Positions 1 through 10,268 of a stretch of 64,000 bases of DNA are shown piece after piece. Numbering within the stretch: position 1 is the stretch's first letter; the number at the start of each line of letters is the position of its first letter. The notes beneath the pieces are model-generated. The model had not been told where the DNA came from. It worked only from the letters and a program-made list of their open reading frames with translations, and did not search any database. A program made the translations under genes and the position numbers. This DNA comes from Gaiellasilicea sp963784895 (GTDB lineage Bacteria; Actinomycetota; Thermoleophilia; Gaiellales; Gaiellaceae), in contig CAWATM010000013.1 in assembly GCA_963784895.1 (NCBI GenBank), positions 62,001 to 126,000 of the forward strand, in the 5' to 3' direction.

Positions 1-1
1 G

Positions 2-154
2 GTGCTCCCGGAGGGTGGGGCCATCTACACCGACTTCACGCCGAACGTCCAGAAGGTGCTCCTCGGCCAGTCGACCCCGGCGCAGGGCATGAACGCCGTC
101 GCGCTTGCCTGGAAGACGAAGCTCTTCCGCACCTACTCGATCAAGAAGAACTAG
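2..154 (+). CDS. Sugar ABC transporter substrate-binding protein, C-terminal end (partial)
   Basis: Only the last 50 codons are in the window; the gene enters from the left edge and stops at TAG 152-154. The tail reads as the C-terminal helix of an extracellular solute-binding protein, with a segment like TDFTPNVQKVLLGQSTPAQG followed by a basic end. Two MalF/MalG-type permease genes follow 20 nt later, which supports a maltodextrin-type binding protein delivering oligosaccharides to that permease. The assignment rests mainly on context because the binding lobes lie outside the window. Confidence 0.6.
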   Translation: MLPEGGAIYTDFTPNVQKVLLGQSTPAQGMNAVALAWKTKLFRTYSIKKN

Positions 155-174
155 GGCGGTAGGGGCCGAGACAG

Positions 175-1149
175 ATGGCCTCGACCGAGCAAGTCCCCGC
201 GGCGTCCATCAGAAGGGCGCCGCGGGGGCCGTCGCTGCTCCGGCGGCTTCGCCGCGGCTTCGACCGCTGGTGGTTCGCCTACGCGATGTTGCTGCCCGTC
301 GTGATCACGATGGGCGTGCTGGTCTTCTACCCGCTCGCCCGCGCGATCGCGTTCTCCTTCACCAACGCCGATCGCTACACGATCGGCGGCCAGGACATCC
401 CGTCGACCTACTCGAACATCGGGCTCGAGAACTACAAGACGCTCGACGACGACCCGAACTTCTGGAACGTGTTCAAGTTCACGGGTATCTGGACGTTCGC
501 CAACGTCTTCTTCCACTTCACGATCGGGCTCGGGCTCGCCGTGATGCTGAACCGCTCGCTCCGTTTGCGCGGCACCTACCGAGTGCTGCTGCTTGTGCCC
601 TGGGCGGTCCCGGCCTTTATCACCGCGCTCGCCTGGCGCTACCTCTACAACGTCCCGAACGGGTTCTTCGACCAGGCGCTCCGCGCGATCGGCATCGACG
701 GCCCCGCGTGGCTCGGCGACCCAACCTGGGCGAAGGTGTCCGTGATCGGGGCCAACGTCTGGCTCGGGATCCCGTTCATGATGGTCGCCCTGCTCGGCGG
801 CCTGCAGGCGATCGACAAGGAGCTGCTCGACGCCGCGGCGGTGGACGGCGCGTCGGCCCTGCGGCGATTCTGGGACGTGACCCTGCCCGGCCTCCGGCCG
901 GTGGCGGTGACGGTGATCCTGCTCGGGATCATCTGGACCTTCAACATGTTCGCCATCATCTTCCTGATCACGCAGGGCGGGCCGGCGGACGCGACGCAGA
1001 TCCTCGTCACCTACTCCTACCGCTACTTCCTCGACTACCAGCTCTACGGGGTCGCGGCTGCGTACGGCGTGCTGATCCTCTCGATCCTGCTCGTGTTCTC
1101 GACGTTGTACAGGGTGACGGTGCGACGGCTGGGCGAGGAGAGCTGGTGA
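175..1149 (+). CDS. Maltodextrin-type ABC transporter permease (MalF-like)
   Basis: A 324-residue integral membrane permease of the binding-protein-dependent family. A basic N-terminus precedes a first membrane segment (about residues 38-60), then a periplasmic loop and five more hydrophobic segments. The EAA-type loop that docks on the ATPase is visible around residues 216-240 (DAAAVDGASALRRFWDVTLP). It pairs with the next gene, whose ATG overlaps its TGA (1147-1151), to form the heterodimeric pore. No ATPase gene is in the window; the MalK-type subunit is probably encoded elsewhere, as is common in actinobacteria. The downstream starch-degrading enzyme supports maltodextrin as substrate. 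Confidence 0.9.
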   Translation: MASTEQVPAASIRRAPRGPSLLRRLRRGFDRWWFAYAMLLPVVITMGVLVFYPLARAIAFSFTNADRYTIGGQDIPSTYSNIGLENYKTLDDDPNFWNVFKFTGIWTFANVFFHFTIGLGLAVMLNRSLRLRGTYRVLLLVPWAVPAFITALAWRYLYNVPNGFFDQALRAIGIDGPAWLGDPTWAKVSVIGANVWLGIPFMMVALLGGLQAIDKELLDAAAVDGASALRRFWDVTLPGLRPVAVTVILLGIIWTFNMFAIIFLITQGGPADATQILVTYSYRYFLDYQLYGVAAAYGVLILSILLVFSTLYRVTVRRLGEESW

Positions 1150-2039
1150 TGGCGGTCGACACGCACGCTGCAGGCCGCGCCGCCCGACCGCGGCGCCGCT
1201 CGGGGCGTGGGCGCGGATCCTCGGCCGCCCTCCACCTCACACTCATCGCCGCCACCACGATCGCGATCTTCCCGGTGCTCTGGATCCTGCTCTCGTCGTT
1301 CAAGTCGAACGAGGTGATCAAGACGCAGACCGACCTCCAGGTCGTGCCGGATCCGTGGACGCTCGAGAACTACCGCACCGTCCTGACGCAGAACGACTAC
1401 GAGTTCCTCCACTGGCTGGCGAACTCCGTCGTGATCGCGCTGTTCACGACGGTGATCGGCGTGTTCCTCGCGGCGACCGCGGCGTACGCCTTCTCCCGCT
1501 ACCGCTTTCCCGGCTACCGGGCCGGGCTGATGACCCTCCTCGTCGCGCAGATGTTCCCGGGGGTGATCCTGCTCGTGCCGATCTACAAGATCGTCGTCGA
1601 CCTCGGCCTGCTCGACACGAAGGCGTCGCTCGTGCTCGCCTACACGACGTTCGCCCTGCCGTTCTGCGTCTGGATGCTGAAGGGGTACTTCGACACGATC
1701 CCGTTCTCGCTCGAGGAGGCCGGCCGCATCGACGGCCTCACCCCGTTCGGGACGTTCTGGCGGATCGTGATCCCGCTGAGCCTCCCCGGGATCGCGGTGA
1801 CGGCATTTTTCATGTTCATCACCGCCTGGAACGAGATCCTCTTCGCCAACGTCTTCCTGACCGAGAACCTGAGCTACACGCTGCCCATCGGCCTGCGTAC
1901 GTACGTCTTCCAGTTCGAGCAGCAGTACGGCTGGCTGACGGCCGGTGCCGTAATCGTGACGATTCCCGCCATGATCGTGTTCCTGTTCGCCCAGCGCTAC
2001 CTGGTGAGCGGACTGACACGCGGTGGGGTGAAAGGGTGA
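1149..2039 (+). CDS. Maltodextrin-type ABC transporter permease (MalG-like)
   Basis: A 296-residue partner permease. The ATG at 1149 overlaps the stop of the MalF-like gene, indicating translational coupling. A basic N-terminus (about 30 residues, Arg-rich) is followed by six hydrophobic segments. The EAA loop is clear (SLEEAGRIDGLTPFGTFWRI), with the family-typical spacing before the last two membrane segments. The protein ends in a typical MalG tail (FLFAQRYLVSGLTRGGVKG). The amylase-pullulanase starts 6 nt after its stop, so uptake and extracellular starch hydrolysis are probably one transcription unit. Confidence 0.92.
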   Translation: MAVDTHAAGRAARPRRRSGRGRGSSAALHLTLIAATTIAIFPVLWILLSSFKSNEVIKTQTDLQVVPDPWTLENYRTVLTQNDYEFLHWLANSVVIALFTTVIGVFLAATAAYAFSRYRFPGYRAGLMTLLVAQMFPGVILLVPIYKIVVDLGLLDTKASLVLAYTTFALPFCVWMLKGYFDTIPFSLEEAGRIDGLTPFGTFWRIVIPLSLPGIAVTAFFMFITAWNEILFANVFLTENLSYTLPIGLRTYVFQFEQQYGWLTAGAVIVTIPAMIVFLFAQRYLVSGLTRGGVKG

Positions 2040-2045
2040 TCACGC

Positions 2046-5000
2046 ATGAAGCGTCTGCTCGCCGCAGCCGTACTCGCAGTCCTTCTCGTCCTCAGCCCCT
2101 CCGCGCCGGCGTCGCACACGCCCGAGCCGACGGCGGTCACGATCGCAGGCTCGCTCCAGTCCGAGCTCGGCTGCCCCGGCGACTGGCAGCCCGAGTGCGT
2201 CGCCACGCAGCTCACCTATGACGCGAGCGACACCGTCTGGCAAGGATCGCTTGCGGTCCCGGCCGGCAGCTGGGAGTACAAGGCGCCGCTGAACGGCGGC
2301 TGGACCGAGAACTACGGCCAGAACGCGACCCAGGATGGCCAGAACATCCCGCTGAACCTGGGCGCGGGCGCGACGGTCAAGTTCTTCTACGACCACGAGA
2401 CGCACTGGATCACGAGCAACCGCAACGCGGTGATCGCGAGCGTGCCCGGCTCGTTCCAGTCCGAGCTCGGCTGCCCGGGCGACTGGCAGCCCGACTGCCT
2501 GCGCTCGTGGCTCCAGGATTCGGACGGCGACGGCACCTACGCGTTCACGACGACGTCATTGCCCGCCGGGGACTACGAGGCGAAGGTCGCGCACAACGAG
2601 AGCTGGGACGAGAACTACGGCGTCGGCGGCGTCGCCAACGGCCCGAACTTCGCCTTCAGCGTCCCGGACGCGGACGTCCCGATCACGTTCTCGTACGATC
2701 CCGTCACGCACGTCCTGACGATCTCGGTCGAGGCCGAAGGCGGGCCGGAGCCGGGCGACGAGGAACTGGTGCGGCCGAGCCTGCGAGGCGAGACCGACGA
2801 GGTCTTCTACTTCGTCCTCCCCGACCGCTTCGCGAACGGGTCGACGGCGAACGACACGGGCGGCCTGTCCGGCGGACGCCTGTCGAGCGGCTTCGACCCA
2901 ACCGACAAGGGCTTCTACCACGGCGGCGACATGCGCGGGCTGATCGACCGTCTCGACTACCTCGAGGGCATGGGCGTCAACGCGATCTGGATGGCGCCGC
3001 TGTTCAAGAACCGGCCCGTGCAGGGCACGGGCGCGGACGCGTCGGCCGGCTACCACGGCTACTGGATCACCGACTTCACCCAGCTCGATCCTCACTTCGG
3101 CACGAACGCGGAGTTGCGCGAGCTCGTCGACGGCGCGCACGCGCGCGGGATCAAGGTCTTCTTCGACGTGATCACGAACCACACCGCCGACGTGATCGAC
3201 TACGCCGAGGGCACCTACGACTACGTCTCGAAGGCGGAGGAGCCCTACTGGGATGCCGACGGGGCTCGAGTTCGACGACGCCGACTACGCCGGCTCGGAC
3301 GACTTCCCGGCCCTGAACCTGCAGAGCTTCCCGTACTCGCCCGTCTTCCCGACGGCGGCGGACGCGACCGTGAAGGTGCCCGCCTGGCTGAACGACCGCA
3401 CGATGTATCACAACCGCGGCAACTCGACCTTCGTGGGCGAGAACGCGCTCTACGGCGACTTCTTCGGTCTCGACGACCTCTTCACGGAGCGGCCCGAGGT
3501 CGTCGAGGGGATGATCGACATCTTCTCGGACTGGGTCACCGACGTCGGCATCGACGGCTACCGGATCGACACCGTCAAGCACGTCAACGACGAGTTCTGG
3601 CAGGAGTGGGCGCCCGCGCTCGTCCAGCACGCCGCGAGCGAGGGGATCGACGACTTCTTCATGTTCGGCGAGGTCTTCGACTCGAATCCCGCCTTCACGT
3701 CGCACTACACGAAGGACGCGAAGCTCCAGGCCGTGCTCGACTTCCCCTTCCAGAGCAGGGCCCGCTCGTTCGCGTCCGGCTCCTCGACGACGGGGTTGGA
3801 GGCGCTGTTCGCGGACGACGACCTCTACACGGACGCCGACTCGAACGCCTACAGCCTGCCGACCTTCCTCGGCAACCACGACATGGGCCGGATCGGCAAC
3901 TTCCTCCGCACCGACAATCCCGGAGCCACGGACGCCGAGCTGCTCGCCCGCGACGCGCTCGCGCACGCGCTGATGTACCTCTCCCGCGGCCTGCCGGTCG
4001 TCTACTACGGCGACGAGCAGGGCTTCACCGGCGACGGCGGCGACAAGGACGCGCGCCAGGACATGTTCCCGAGCCAAGTCGGCTCGTACAACGACGACGA
4101 CCTGATCGGGACGGACGCGACCACGGCCGACTCGAACTTCGACCCGACGCACCCGCTCTACCAGGCGCTCGGCGACCTCGCCGAGCTGCGGGCCGACCAT
4201 CGCGCGCTGCGCGAGGGCGCCCAGATCCACCGGTACGCGGCAGCGGCGCCGGGCGTCTATGCGTTCTCCCGGATCCTGCACGACGAGCAGGTCGAGTACG
4301 TCGTCGCGCTCAACAACACGGAGACGCCGCAGTCGGTGCAGGTGCAGACGTACTCGAGCGGGATGGGCTTCACGTCCGTCTTCGGCGGCGGTGCGGCGGC
4401 GACGACCGACGCCTCGGGCCGGCTGTCGCTGACGGTGCCGGCGCTCTCCGCCGTCGTCTACCAGGCGGCCGCGGCGCTCGCGCCGAGCACGCGTAACCCG
4501 ATCGTGACGCTGACGGAGCCCGCCGAGGGCGCCGAGGTCGTCGGCAACGTCGAGCTCGAGGCCGTCCTCGACCGGGCGCAGCTCGCGGAGGTCACGTTCG
4601 CGCTCAAGGCGGGCGCGGCGACCGAGTGGACTGTGCTCGGCACCGACGACAACCCGCCCTACCGGATCTTCCACGACGTCTCCGGGCTCGCGGCGGGCAC
4701 GCCCCTCCAGATCAAGGCGATCGCGCGCGACCGCTCCGGCAACCTCGACTCCGACACGGCGACGGCGGTCGTCGGCGAGGTCGAGCCGCCGCAGCCGGGC
4801 GCCGCCCGCGACTACGCCGTTGTCCACTACCAGCGGCCCGACGGCGCCTATGACGGCTGGGGCGTCCACGTGTGGGGCGACGTGAACGAGCCCGACGTGA
4901 CCTGGGCGACGCCGAAGCCGCTCGACGGCGAAGACGAGTTCGGCCGCTTCGCCTGGGTGAAGCTCGCACCGAACGCCTCCCAGGTCGGCTTCATCGTCCA

Positions 5001-8000
5001 CCAGGGCGACACGAAGGACCCGGACGGCAGCCCGGATCGCTTCTTCAACCCGCAGCAGACGCCGGAGATCTGGCTGAAGTCGGGCGACGCGACCGTCTAC
5101 GCGTCGCGGGCGGCGGCTCAGGGCTACGTCGAGCTGCGCTACCACCGTCCCGACGGCGTCTATACCGGCTGGGGCCTCCACCTCTGGGGCGACGCGATCG
5201 ACCCAGCCGAGGCGACCGAGTGGGCGGCGCCGAAGCTGCCCGACCGGATCGACGACTACGGCGCCCACTGGCTCGTGCGGATCCAGGACGCCACGAAAGG
5301 CGTCAACTTCATCGTCCACAAGGGCGACGAGAAGGACACGGCCGAGGACCGGAGCTTCCTGCCGAACCAGCAACCGTCCGTCTGGCTGCAGTCGGGCGAC
5401 TCGACCGTCTACGGCACGCGCGGCGACGCCGAGGACTTCGCGCTGATCCACTACCACCGCGACGACGGCGACTACGGCGACGCGACCTCGCCCGACTTCA
5501 ACGACTTCTGGGGCCTCCACGTCTGGGATGGCTCGGCGGAGACGGGCGTCACCTGGCAGAACCCGGTGCGGCCGATCGCTCGTGACGGCTTCGGGCTCGT
5601 CTTCAAGGTGCGGCTCGTGGACGGCGCGGCGCAGCTCGCCTACATCGTCCACCGCGGCGACACGAAGGATCCGGGGCCGGATCAGTTCCTCGATCTGAAC
5701 GCGCTCGGGCACGAGGTCTGGATCCTGTCCGGCTACGTCGACGCCGACAACAACACGAAGTACCTGCTGCCGATGATCGGGGGCCCGGGCATCGACGCGG
5801 ACCTGGACAAGGCGAAGGCGCACTGGCTGACCCGCGACACGCTCGTCTGGAACGCGGAGCCGGTGGCCGGGGGCACGTACCACCTCAGCTTCTCCCCGAC
5901 CGGCGGCCTCGTCGCCGGGCCCGAAGGCGTCACCGGCGGCGAGTCGATCCGCCTCTACCGGGCGAGAGACCTCTCCGACGAGTTGAAGGCGAAGTGGCCG
6001 CACCTGGCCGGCTACAACGCGTTCCGGATCAAGGAGCCCGACCTCGGCCGCGTGCCGGAGGCGCTGCGCGGACAGCTGGCGGTGTGGTCGGCGGACGAGA
6101 ACGGATTCCTCCGCGGCGCGACCGGCGTCCAGATACCGGGCGTCCTCGACGACCTCTACGCCAACGACGCCGACCTCGGCGCCAGCTTCACCGGACGCAC
6201 GCCGACGCTCCGCCTCTGGGCGCCGACGGCGCAGAACGTGACGCTGCGGCTCGGCACGGCTTCGTTGCCGATGACCCGCGACGCGGCGACCGGTGTCTGG
6301 AGCGTCACCGGGACGCCGGCCTGGTACGGCCAGGAGTACGCCTACGAGGTCACGGTCTACGCGCCGTCCACGGGTCAGGTCGAGACGAACCTCGTCACCG
6401 ATCCGTACGCCGTCGCCCTGACGACGAACTCCTCGCGGAGCGTCATCGTCGACCTCTCCGACACGGCCCTCGCGCCGGCCGGATGGGGCAGCGTGGCCAA
6501 GCCGCCGCTGCGGGCGCCCGAGGACATCGCGCTCTACGAGCTCCACATTCGCGACTTCTCGGCCAACGACACAACCGTGCCGGCGGCGCAGCGCGGCACG
6601 TACCTGGCGTTCACCCAGGCGGCCTCCAACGGCATGCGTCACCTGAGCGCGCTCGCGATCGCGGGGCTGACGCACGTGCATCTGCTGCCGGCGTTCGACA
6701 TCGCCACGATCGACGAGATTCGCGCGAACCACCAGCAGCCGGCCTGCAACCTCGCCTCGTTCCCGCCCGCGTCGACGGAGCAGCAGGCGTGCGTCATGGC
6801 AGTCGCCGAGACCGACGGCTTCAACTGGGGCTACGACCCGTGGCACTACACGGTGCCGGAGGGGAGCTACGCGACCGACCCGAACGGCCCGCCGCGGACG
6901 GTGCAGTTCCGCCAGATGGTGAAGGCGCTGAACGAGACCGGCCTCCGCGTCGTGATGGATGTCGTCTACAACCACACCAACGCGTCCGGCCAGGCGGCGA
7001 AGTCGGTGCTCGACCGGGTCGTCCCCGGCTACTACCACCGGCTCAACGCCGAGGGTGCGGTCGAGACCTCGACCTGCTGCCAGAACACGGCGACCGAGCA
7101 CGCGATGATGGAGAAGCTGATGGTCGACTCGGTCGTGACCTGGGCGAAGCAGTACAAGGTCGACGGCTTCCGCTTCGACCTGATGGGCCACCACTCGAAG
7201 GCGAACATGCTCGCCGTCCGGGATGCCCTCGACGAGCTGACCCCGACCCGTGACGGTGTCGACGGCAGCAAGATCTACCTCTACGGGGAGGGCTGGAACT
7301 TCGGCGAGGTCGCGAACGGCGCCCGCTTCGAGCAGGCGACGCAGGCGAACATGGCCGGCACCGGCATCGGCACGTTCAACGACCGGCTCCGCGACGCGGT
7401 CCGCGGCGGCGGCCCCTTCGACGGCGATCCGGGGATCCAGGGCTTCGGGAGCGGGCTCTCCTACGACCCGAACGGGAACCCGATCAACGGCACACCCGCG
7501 GAGCAGCGGGCGAAGCTGCTGCTGCACCAGGACCAGATCAAGGTCGGCCTGACGGGGAACCTCGAGGACTTCCGCTTCGTCGACCGCACCGGCGCCCTCG
7601 TCACGGGCGCGCAGGTGGACTACAACGGCTCTCCCGCGGGCTACAACGACGACCCCGAGGAGGCGATCACCTACGTCGAGGCGCACGACAACGAGACGCT
7701 CTTCGACGCGTACGCAGCGAAGCTGCCGGTGACGACGACGAAGGCGCAGCGGGCACGGGCGCAGATCGTCGCGCTCTCGACCGCCGCCTTCGGCCAGGGC
7801 GTGCCGTTCTTCCACGCCGGCACGGACATCCTCCGCTCGAAGTCGATGGACAAGAACTCCTTCAACTCGGGCGACTGGTTCAACCGCCTCTTCTGGGACC
7901 TCTCCGACAACGGCTTCGGTGCCGGCCTGCCGCCGGCGCCGGACAACGGCTCTCGCTACCCGTTCCTCGAGCCGCTGCTCGGGAACGCCGCGATCAAGCC

Positions 8001-8400
8001 GACGCCGACGGAGATCGAGTGGACGGCGAAGCGCTTCCGCGAGCTGCTGGAGATCCGGCGCAGCTCGCGCCTGTTCCGGATCGGCGACGCGGCGGAGATC
8101 GAGCGCCGCCTGACGTTCTCGAACGGCGGGCCGACGCAGACCGGCGGGCTGATCGTGATGGCGCTGTCCGACGAGGTCGCACCCGACCTCGACCCGGCCG
8201 CCGAGTCGATCGTGGTGCTCTTCAACGCGACGCCCGAGACGAGGACGTGGAGCGACGCCGCGCTGCGCGGGCGCCAGTACAAGCTCCACAAGACGCAGCG
8301 GACCTCCGACGACGAGCTGACGACGACGGCGCAGTTCGTGTCGGGCCAGGGCCGCTTCCGGATCCCGCCGCGGACGACGGCGGTCTTCGTCGAGGACTGA
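2046..8400 (+). CDS. Secreted amylase-pullulanase with two GH13 catalytic modules; 1-nt frameshift at 3261-3264
   Basis: Extracellular enzyme expected to cut alpha-1,4 and alpha-1,6 bonds of starch/pullulan; about 2,117 residues once the frame is repaired. It starts at ATG 2046 with a signal peptide (about residues 1-23, cut after PAS). Order: two X25-like starch-binding repeats (about 30-235); first GH13 (about 240-750; D508 in GYRIDTVKH, E542 in FGEVFDS, D612 in GNHDMG); an Ig-like segment; three CBM41/PUD modules (HYQRPDG, YHRPDG, HYHRDDG; about 920-1245); a CBM48-like region; second, pullulanase-type GH13 (YNHTNASG, D1711 in FRFDLMGHH, E1748 in YGEGWN, D1881 in EAHDNET) and its C-terminal domain. 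The frame breaks at GGGG 3261-3264: removing one G joins the two open parts without loss. This is therefore a sequence error or a very recent lesion. It sits 6 nt behind the permease genes and probably feeds them. Confidence 0.9.
2149..2494 (+). repeat. Tandem X25-type domain repeat inside the amylase-pullulanase gene
   Basis: About 46 nt encoding GSLQSELGCPGDWQPE at 2149-2194 recur almost exactly 300 bases later at 2449-2494 (GSFQSELGCPGDWQPD). The surrounding domains align along their length. The exact 100-codon period and near-identical nucleotides at the repeat heads indicate domain duplication, with that edge kept similar by constraint or gene conversion. Confidence 0.8.
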
Positions 8401-8410
8401 CGAAGGAGGG

Positions 8411-8432
8411 GCGGGGGCCGGCCGGCCCCCGC
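8411..8432 (+). terminator. Perfect GC palindrome after the amylase-pullulanase gene
   Basis: A perfect 22-nt palindrome with arms GCGGGGGCCGG/CCGGCCCCCGC begins 10 nt after the TGA at 8398-8400. It can form a very stable hairpin and is a likely transcription terminator. No long T-run follows, only CTTCT, as is usual for GC-rich actinobacteria, so the mechanism is uncertain. Confidence 0.55.
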
Positions 8433-8443
8433 CCGCTTCTCGA

Positions 8444-8489
8444 GGTGTCAGAGACGAGTCTGACACCGTGGCAGAGAGGGGTCTGACAC
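8444..8489 (+). repeat. Two tandem copies of a dispersed palindromic element
   Basis: Copy 1 (8444-8467) has 9-nt arms GGTGTCAGA/TCTGACACC around a 6-nt centre GACGAG. Copy 2 (8468-8489) follows directly and matches the 22-nt core of copy 1 at 19 positions. A third copy, one mismatch from copy 1, lies at 45372-45395 in the same orientation relative to the gene it precedes. Both sites are immediately upstream of a start codon (8500 here). It could be an operator or a small mobile palindrome; the sequence does not decide. Confidence 0.75.
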
Positions 8490-8499
8490 GCTCTCGCTC

Positions 8500-9315
8500 G
8501 TGCTCGTCCCCCTTCCGCAGCCGTACGACTTCGAGGTCTCGACGGCCCGCTTCGACGTCTACGGGCTCGATCGCGCCACCGTCTGGCGCGAGGGCGGGAT
8601 CCACCGCGTCCTCGACGGGCGCGAGGTGCGGATCGAGGCGGCGCCCGGCGGCGTCGACGTGTCGCCGCACGACGAGGCGATCGAGTCGCTCGTCCTGCGC
8701 TTCCTCGGGCTCCCGTTCGATCTCGACGGCTTCGCGACGTGGGCGGCGGGCGAGCCGCCGCTCGCTCGTCTGGCGGCCGCGCTCGCCGGTTTCCGCCCGA
8801 CGCTGCAGGTGAGCCCGTTCGAGGCGCTCGTCACCTCGATCACGGCGCAGCAGGTCTCGCTCCAGTCGGCAGCGGCGATCCGGAGCAGGTTCATCGAGCG
8901 CTACGGCGTCGCCCACGAGCACGCGCACGAATTCCCGACTCGCGAGCGCGTCGCGCAGGCGACGGAAGCAGAGCTCTTCGCAGTCGGCTTCTCGAACCGG
9001 AAGGCCGAGTACGTGATCGGGCTCGCGCGGAGCGACCTCGATCTCGACGAGCTGGCGGCGCTGCCGGACGAGGAGGTGACGGCTCGGCTCGTCTCGCTCC
9101 GCGGGCTCGGCGAGTGGACGGCAGACTGGTTCCTCGCGCGACATCTCGCGCGGCCGCACGCGTGGCCCGCAGGCGACTTGGGACTGCGGAAGGCGGTCGC
9201 CGCGTTCTATGGTGACGTCCCCGACCTGCGAGCCTTCGGGCAGCGCTTCCACCCCTACGAGAACCTCAGCGCCCACTACCTTCTGACCGGACTCCGCCTC
9301 TTCCCGCCCGCATGA
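8500..9315 (+). CDS. DNA-3-methyladenine glycosylase, AlkA family
   Basis: A 271-residue base-excision repair glycosylase of the HhH-GPD superfamily, expected to remove alkylated purines. The N-terminal half resembles the AlkA beta domain. The HhH region follows (SPFEALVTSITAQQVSLQSA, then LRGLGEWTADWFLARHL), and the catalytic aspartate is D226 in WPAGDLGLRKAV. It starts at GTG 8500, about 10 nt after a tandem palindromic repeat that may influence its expression. The next gene starts inside its stop codon (ATGA at 9312-9315), so it heads a small operon with GNAT, GST and hydrolase genes. Confidence 0.9.
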   Translation: MLVPLPQPYDFEVSTARFDVYGLDRATVWREGGIHRVLDGREVRIEAAPGGVDVSPHDEAIESLVLRFLGLPFDLDGFATWAAGEPPLARLAAALAGFRPTLQVSPFEALVTSITAQQVSLQSAAAIRSRFIERYGVAHEHAHEFPTRERVAQATEAELFAVGFSNRKAEYVIGLARSDLDLDELAALPDEEVTARLVSLRGLGEWTADWFLARHLARPHAWPAGDLGLRKAVAAFYGDVPDLRAFGQRFHPYENLSAHYLLTGLRLFPPA

Positions 9316-10268
9316 ACATCCGCCACGCGACCGCAGACGACTTCGACGCGCTGAGGGCGCTCTGGGAGCAGTGGCAGGCCGAGAGCCCGCCGCCGCCGCC
9401 GTGGGCCGACGTCAGCTGGGAGGCGAACCGACCGGAGTTCGAGCAGGCGCTCGACGCGAACGCGCTCTTCCTCGCCGAGGCGGACGGGCAGCCCGTCGGT
9501 CTCGTGACGGCGTGGCTCGAGGATCACTTCGCCCGGATCGGCGACCTCTACGTCCGCGGGGCGGCTCGACGACAGGGAACCGGTCATGCCCTCGTCGAGA
9601 CCGTGATCGAGAATCTGCGCGCCCGCGGTGCGACCCACCTCTTCGTGAACGCGAATCCGGCCGCGCTCGACTTCTACGAGCGGCTCGGCTTCCGCGAGGA
9701 GTCGCGCAACCTCGTGCTGCCGCTCGAGGTGCGCGAGGTCGGCACCGGCCCGTCCTTCGGCTCGATCCACGTGCAGACCGACGACCTCACGAGCGTCGAG
9801 CGGGCAGTGGCGCAGTTCGTCCCTCGGCTGCCGGGAGGCTCGCGCGGCAGCGAGGTGACGCAGCCGCGCAACGGCTGGATCACCGTCTACGACGAGGCGT
9901 GCGACCGCGACCCGGCCGCGCTCCGGCGGCTGGCGAAGGAGCTGTCCGAGCGGATGGGCGCCGTCGTGACCGCGATCGGCGTCGAGCACGAGCAGGTCGT
10001 CCGCTTCGTCCTCCACGAGGCAGGCCGAGTCGTCGACGAGTATCTCTCCGTCCCCGAGCACTACGGGCCGCTGCCGCCCGGCGACGCGATCGCGCTCGCG
10101 GCGAACCCGCGCGTGGTCGCGCGGCTCACCGGCGCCGACCCTGCCGCCGTCCGCGCAGCGGCCCGCACCGCTGCCTCGCCGGCCGAGCTGCCGCCGGCGC
10201 AGGAGCTGCTCGAGTCGATCGCGGCCGCGATCGGGCTCGAAGGCGCCGAGCGGGGGTGGGAAGGATGA
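9312..10268 (+). CDS. GNAT-family N-acetyltransferase with a C-terminal extension
   Basis: A 318-residue protein. Residues 1-150 form a GNAT domain: FARIGDLYVRGAARRQGTGHALV carries the R/QxxGxG/A acetyl-CoA loop, and NPAALDFYERLGFREESRNL is the classic motif B end. The remaining 165 residues contain a second alpha/beta segment (GSIHVQTDDL to RFVLHEAGRVVDEYLSVPEH) and an Ala-rich helical tail that I do not recognise. The substrate is unknown. The gene is translationally coupled on both sides (ATGA overlaps with alkA and the GST gene). Confidence 0.8.
   Translation: MNIRHATADDFDALRALWEQWQAESPPPPPWADVSWEANRPEFEQALDANALFLAEADGQPVGLVTAWLEDHFARIGDLYVRGAARRQGTGHALVETVIENLRARGATHLFVNANPAALDFYERLGFREESRNLVLPLEVREVGTGPSFGSIHVQTDDLTSVERAVAQFVPRLPGGSRGSEVTQPRNGWITVYDEACDRDPAALRRLAKELSERMGAVVTAIGVEHEQVVRFVLHEAGRVVDEYLSVPEHYGPLPPGDAIALAANPRVVARLTGADPAAVRAAARTAASPAELPPAQELLESIAAAIGLEGAERGWEG

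Noticed and set aside
8019..8486. Plus-strand open frame overlapping the pullulanase end
   Set aside because: It is out of frame with the enzyme and lacks any domain; its tail is just the palindromic repeat read as protein.
3172..9276. Very long open frame on the minus strand opposite the amylase-pullulanase and alkA
   Set aside because: It is Arg/Val/Asp-rich with no recognisable domain and mirrors GC-rich codons of the real plus-strand genes, whose catalytic motifs are intact. Similar shadow frames occur opposite many genes in the window.
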